Source of the DNA: Parahoeflea halophila
GTDB taxonomy: Bacteria > Pseudomonadota > Alphaproteobacteria > Rhizobiales > Rhizobiaceae
Assembly: GCF_900220985.1 (NCBI RefSeq)
Contig: NZ_OCPC01000004.1
Span: 1 to 64,000 of the forward strand
Reading direction: 5' to 3'
Length of the DNA: 64,000 nucleotides
The notes under the pieces are model-generated. The model had not been told where the DNA came from. It searched no databases and saw only the letters and a list, made by a program, of their open reading frames with translations. Position 1 is the stretch's first letter. Every line of letters starts with the position of its first letter. Positions 61,554 through 64,000 of the stretch are shown piece after piece. The position numbers and the translations under genes were made by a program.

Positions 61554-63965
61554 ATGAAATTCACACTCTCCTGGCTCAAGGATCACCTTGAGACCGACGC
61601 CACGCTGGAGCAGATCTGCGAGCACCTGACGGCGATCGGTCTCGAGGTCGAGGATGTCGACGACAAGGCGGCCTACAAGCCGTTCACCATCGCCAGGGTG
61701 ATCTCCGCCGAACAGCATCCCGACGCCGACAAGCTCCGCGTGCTGATGGTCGACAAGGGCGACGGCAAGCCGGTGCAGATCGTCTGCGGCGCGCCCAATG
61801 CCCGCGCCGGGCTGATCGGCGCGCTCGCCGAGCCCGGCACCTATGTGCCTGGCATCGACGTGACCCTGTCGGTCGGCAAGATTCGCGGCGTCGAAAGCCA
61901 CGGCATGATGTGCTCCGAACGCGAGCTCGACATGTCCGACGACCATGACGGCATCATCGATCTGCCGGAAGACGCGCCGGTCGGCACGTCCTTTGCCGCC
62001 TATGCCGGGCTTGATGACCCGGTCATCGAGATCAACCTGACGCCGAACCGTCCCGACTGCACCTCGATCTTCGGCATCGCCCGCGATCTGGCAGCCTCCG
62101 GCCTGGGCACTCTCAAGACCCCTCAAGCCCCGAGCTTCGCGGTCGAAGGCGCGACCACGCAAAACATCAGGATCGAGCTCGATGACGAGAGCCTTTGCCC
62201 GGGCTTTGCCTGGCGGCTGGTGCGCGGTGTGAAGAACGGCCCGAGCCCGAAATGGATGCAGAAGCGGCTTCTCGCCATCGGTCTCAGGCCCATCTCCGCA
62301 CTGGTCGATGTCACCAACTACATGACGTTCGATCAGGGCCGTCCGATGCACGTCTTTGACGCCGACAAGGTCAAGGGCGATCTGGTGGTGCGCCGTGCGC
62401 AGGAAGGCGAGCAGATCCTGGCGCTTGATGAACGCACCTACACGCTCAATCCGGGCAATGTCATCATCGCCGATGAGAACGGCCCGGAATCCATCGGCGG
62501 CATCATGGGCGGCGAGCATTCCGGCTGCGACGAGAACACCACCAATGTGCTCATTGAGTCGGCGCTGTGGGATCCGATCAACATAGCAAAGACCGGCCGC
62601 AGCCATGGCATCATCACCGATGCACGCTACCGTTTCGAGCGCGGTGTCGATCCCGAATACATGGTTCCGGGGCTCGAGCGCACCACCGAACTGGTGCTCG
62701 ACATGTGCGGCGGCACCGCCGCAGCCGCCCGCGTTGAGGGTTACAAGGGGCATGAAAACAAGGTTGTCGAATTTCCCTTCGCCGAAGTCGGCCGCCTGAC
62801 CGGGCTTTCCGTCTCCAACGAGGAGGCAACCGGCATCCTCACCGGCCTCGGATTCGAGGTATCCGGTTCCGGTGAAACCGTCTCGGTCAAGGTGCCGTCG
62901 TGGCGTCCGGATATCGACGGCAAGGCCGATCTGGTCGAAGAGGTCATGCGCATTCACGGCGTTGACAAGATCAGGCCCGAGCCGCTGCCTTCAATCGGTG
63001 CGGTCAACGAGAAGATCCTGACCACGCTGCAGATCCGCACCCGGTCAGCCAAGCGGGCGCTGGCGGCGCGCGGCATGCTTGAGGCGGTGACCTGGTCGTT
63101 CATTTCCGGAGACCAGGCGAAATTGTTCGGCGGCGGCAGGCCCGAGCTGAAGCTCGCCAACCCGATCGCGGCCGACATGTCCGACATGCGGCCGTCGCTG
63201 CTGCCGGGACTGATCGCTGCTGCCGGCCGCAATGCGGCCCGCGGCTATGGCGACGTGGCGCTGTTCGAGGTTTCCGGCACCTATGAGGATGACACGCCCA
63301 AGGGCCATCGCCGGGTTGCCGGTGGCATCCGCCGGGGCACGGCCGGTCTGGCAGGCTCGGGCCGTCACTGGGATGGTGCGGCCAAGCCGGTCGGCGTCTT
63401 CGATGCCAAGGCCGATGCGCTGGCGGCGCTGGAAGCCTGCGGCTTGCCGATGGCAAATGTCCAGTTCGAGCAGGGCGGGCCGGACTGGTATCACCCCGGC
63501 CGTTCCGGTCTGATCAAGCTCGGCCCGAAGGTGGTGCTGGGCCATTTCGGCGAGTTTCACCCCAACACGCTCGATGCGCTCGATGTTTCCGGCCCGCTCT
63601 GCGGTTTCGAAGTGTTCATCGACAGGATCCCCGAGCCCAAGCGCAAACCCACCCGTACCAAGCCTGTGCTCGAGCTTTCGGCCTTCCAGGCGCTGCGCCG
63701 CGACTTCGCCTTCGTCGTCGACAGCACCGTGCCGGCGGCCACGCTGATCCGTGCGGCCCAGGGCGCTGACAAGCAGCTGGTCACCAGTGTCAATGTCTTT
63801 GACCTGTTCGAAGGCCCGTCGCTGGGCGAAGGCAAGAAATCGGTCGCCATCGAGCTCACCATCCAGCCGCGCGACCGGACGCTCACCGAGGAAGACCTCG
63901 ACAAGCTGGCCAAATCCGTCATCGCCAATGTCGAGAAGTCGGCGGGCGGCGTACTCAGGGGATGA
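61554..63965 (+). CDS. pheT: Phenylalanyl-tRNA synthetase beta subunit
   Basis: The 803-residue protein has the full bacterial domain order: an EMAP/Trbp111-like tRNA-binding domain (about 40-150, HPDADKLRV), the B3/B4 editing region ([17 protein letters not shown] and after), B5 ([12 protein letters not shown]), the catalytic-like core and a C-terminal FDX-ACB anticodon-binding domain ([11 protein letters not shown]). It recognises tRNA-Phe and edits misacylated Tyr. The gene is complete, ending 35 bases before the window edge, where a short hairpin (63975-63992) is visible. Confidence 0.97.
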   Translation: MKFTLSWLKDHLETDATLEQICEHLTAIGLEVEDVDDKAAYKPFTIARVISAEQHPDADKLRVLMVDKGDGKPVQIVCGAPNARAGLIGALAEPGTYVPGIDVTLSVGKIRGVESHGMMCSERELDMSDDHDGIIDLPEDAPVGTSFAAYAGLDDPVIEINLTPNRPDCTSIFGIARDLAASGLGTLKTPQAPSFAVEGATTQNIRIELDDESLCPGFAWRLVRGVKNGPSPKWMQKRLLAIGLRPISALVDVTNYMTFDQGRPMHVFDADKVKGDLVVRRAQEGEQILALDERTYTLNPGNVIIADENGPESIGGIMGGEHSGCDENTTNVLIESALWDPINIAKTGRSHGIITDARYRFERGVDPEYMVPGLERTTELVLDMCGGTAAAARVEGYKGHENKVVEFPFAEVGRLTGLSVSNEEATGILTGLGFEVSGSGETVSVKVPSWRPDIDGKADLVEEVMRIHGVDKIRPEPLPSIGAVNEKILTTLQIRTRSAKRALAARGMLEAVTWSFISGDQAKLFGGGRPELKLANPIAADMSDMRPSLLPGLIAAAGRNAARGYGDVALFEVSGTYEDDTPKGHRRVAGGIRRGTAGLAGSGRHWDGAAKPVGVFDAKADALAALEACGLPMANVQFEQGGPDWYHPGRSGLIKLGPKVVLGHFGEFHPNTLDALDVSGPLCGFEVFIDRIPEPKRKPTRTKPVLELSAFQALRRDFAFVVDSTVPAATLIRAAQGADKQLVTSVNVFDLFEGPSLGEGKKSVAIELTIQPRDRTLTEEDLDKLAKSVIANVEKSAGGVLRG

Positions 63966-64000
63966 GCGGTCTACCACTCCGGTTTCGGGGTGAGGCTCAT

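Noticed and set aside
61413-62957. 514-codon minus-strand frame opposite pheT
   Set aside because: Shadow frame of pheT; low-complexity His/Asp/Gly/Arg composition and no start context.
63975-63992. Hairpin after pheT as a terminator
   Set aside because: The stem is short with a G-T pair and the window ends before any T-tract could be seen.
1-64000. CRISPR array
   Set aside because: No regularly spaced direct repeats were seen by eye on either strand, and no cas-like gene is present.

Overview
The window reads as a chromosomal segment of an alphaproteobacterium, most likely a member of the Rhizobiales/Hyphomicrobiales. The grounds are the infC-rpmI-rplT-pheS-pheT block, a membrane-bound ferritin gene (mbfA) preceded by a rhizobial Irr-type operator, a BTLCP-type transglutaminase-like protein, a DUF2793 protein, and high-GC coding style. 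Genus cannot be fixed from the sequence alone.

Layout. (1) 1-4796: one end of an integrative element inserted at the 3' end of a tRNA-Leu(CAG) gene. It carries a tyrosine integrase, a TIGR04255-like protein, a Fic-domain protein, small unknown genes and a RepA-like ATPase whose 3' end is cut by an IS3-family insertion sequence at the window edge. (2) 4797-7000: tRNA-Leu and lepA (core genome). (3) About 7.2-50.5 kb: one very large surface-glycan locus. (4) 50.5-58.3 kb: a SulP transporter remnant, a YiiX-like hydrolase, mbfA, a membrane-anchored nucleotide-sugar 4,6-dehydratase, an MFS transporter, a transglutaminase-like protein and an alpha/beta hydrolase. (5) 58.4-64 kb: infC (AUU start), rpmI, rplT, pheS, a GFA-domain gene and pheT.

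The glycan locus appears to combine several sugar pathways. A legionaminic-acid-type nonulosonate route is split into three pieces: a PtmE-like CBS-nucleotidyltransferase, LegB and LegC at 8.6-12.2 kb; the CMP-sugar synthetase at 25.3-26.0 kb on the other strand; and LegG, LegH and LegI at 27.1-30.0 kb. A WbpB/WbpD/WbpE-like trio (33.0-35.6 kb) fits a 2,3-diacetamido uronic acid. Two complete amidotransferase sets (WbpG/PseA-like plus HisH-like plus HisF-like) lie at 30.1-32.9 and 38.4-42.1 kb and should convert acetamido to acetamidino groups or carboxylates to amides. FnlA-like and RmlD-like enzymes at 45-47 kb, with the FnlC/WbvD-like epimerase at 7.2 kb, fit an L-FucNAc/L-QuiNAc-type sugar. 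Assembly and export genes include an SDR-phosphoglycosyltransferase fusion, two GT4 glycosyltransferases, a Wzx flippase, a Wzy-like polymerase and, separately, a PglK/MsbA-like ABC exporter.

The least explained part is the minus-strand block 22603->12948. Its genes encode a GT-B-like protein with sialyltransferase-style E-D-G, HP and S/T motifs, a methyltransferase, a NeuB paralogue that has lost canonical active-site residues, an aminoglycoside-phosphotransferase-like kinase, a Gfo/Idh/MocA oxidoreductase, a short DUF115/GT42-like protein, an ABC exporter and a second GT-B-like paralogue. This is the best candidate for an undescribed nonulosonate-related modification or transfer system. All functional assignments come from motif recognition by eye; no searches were run.
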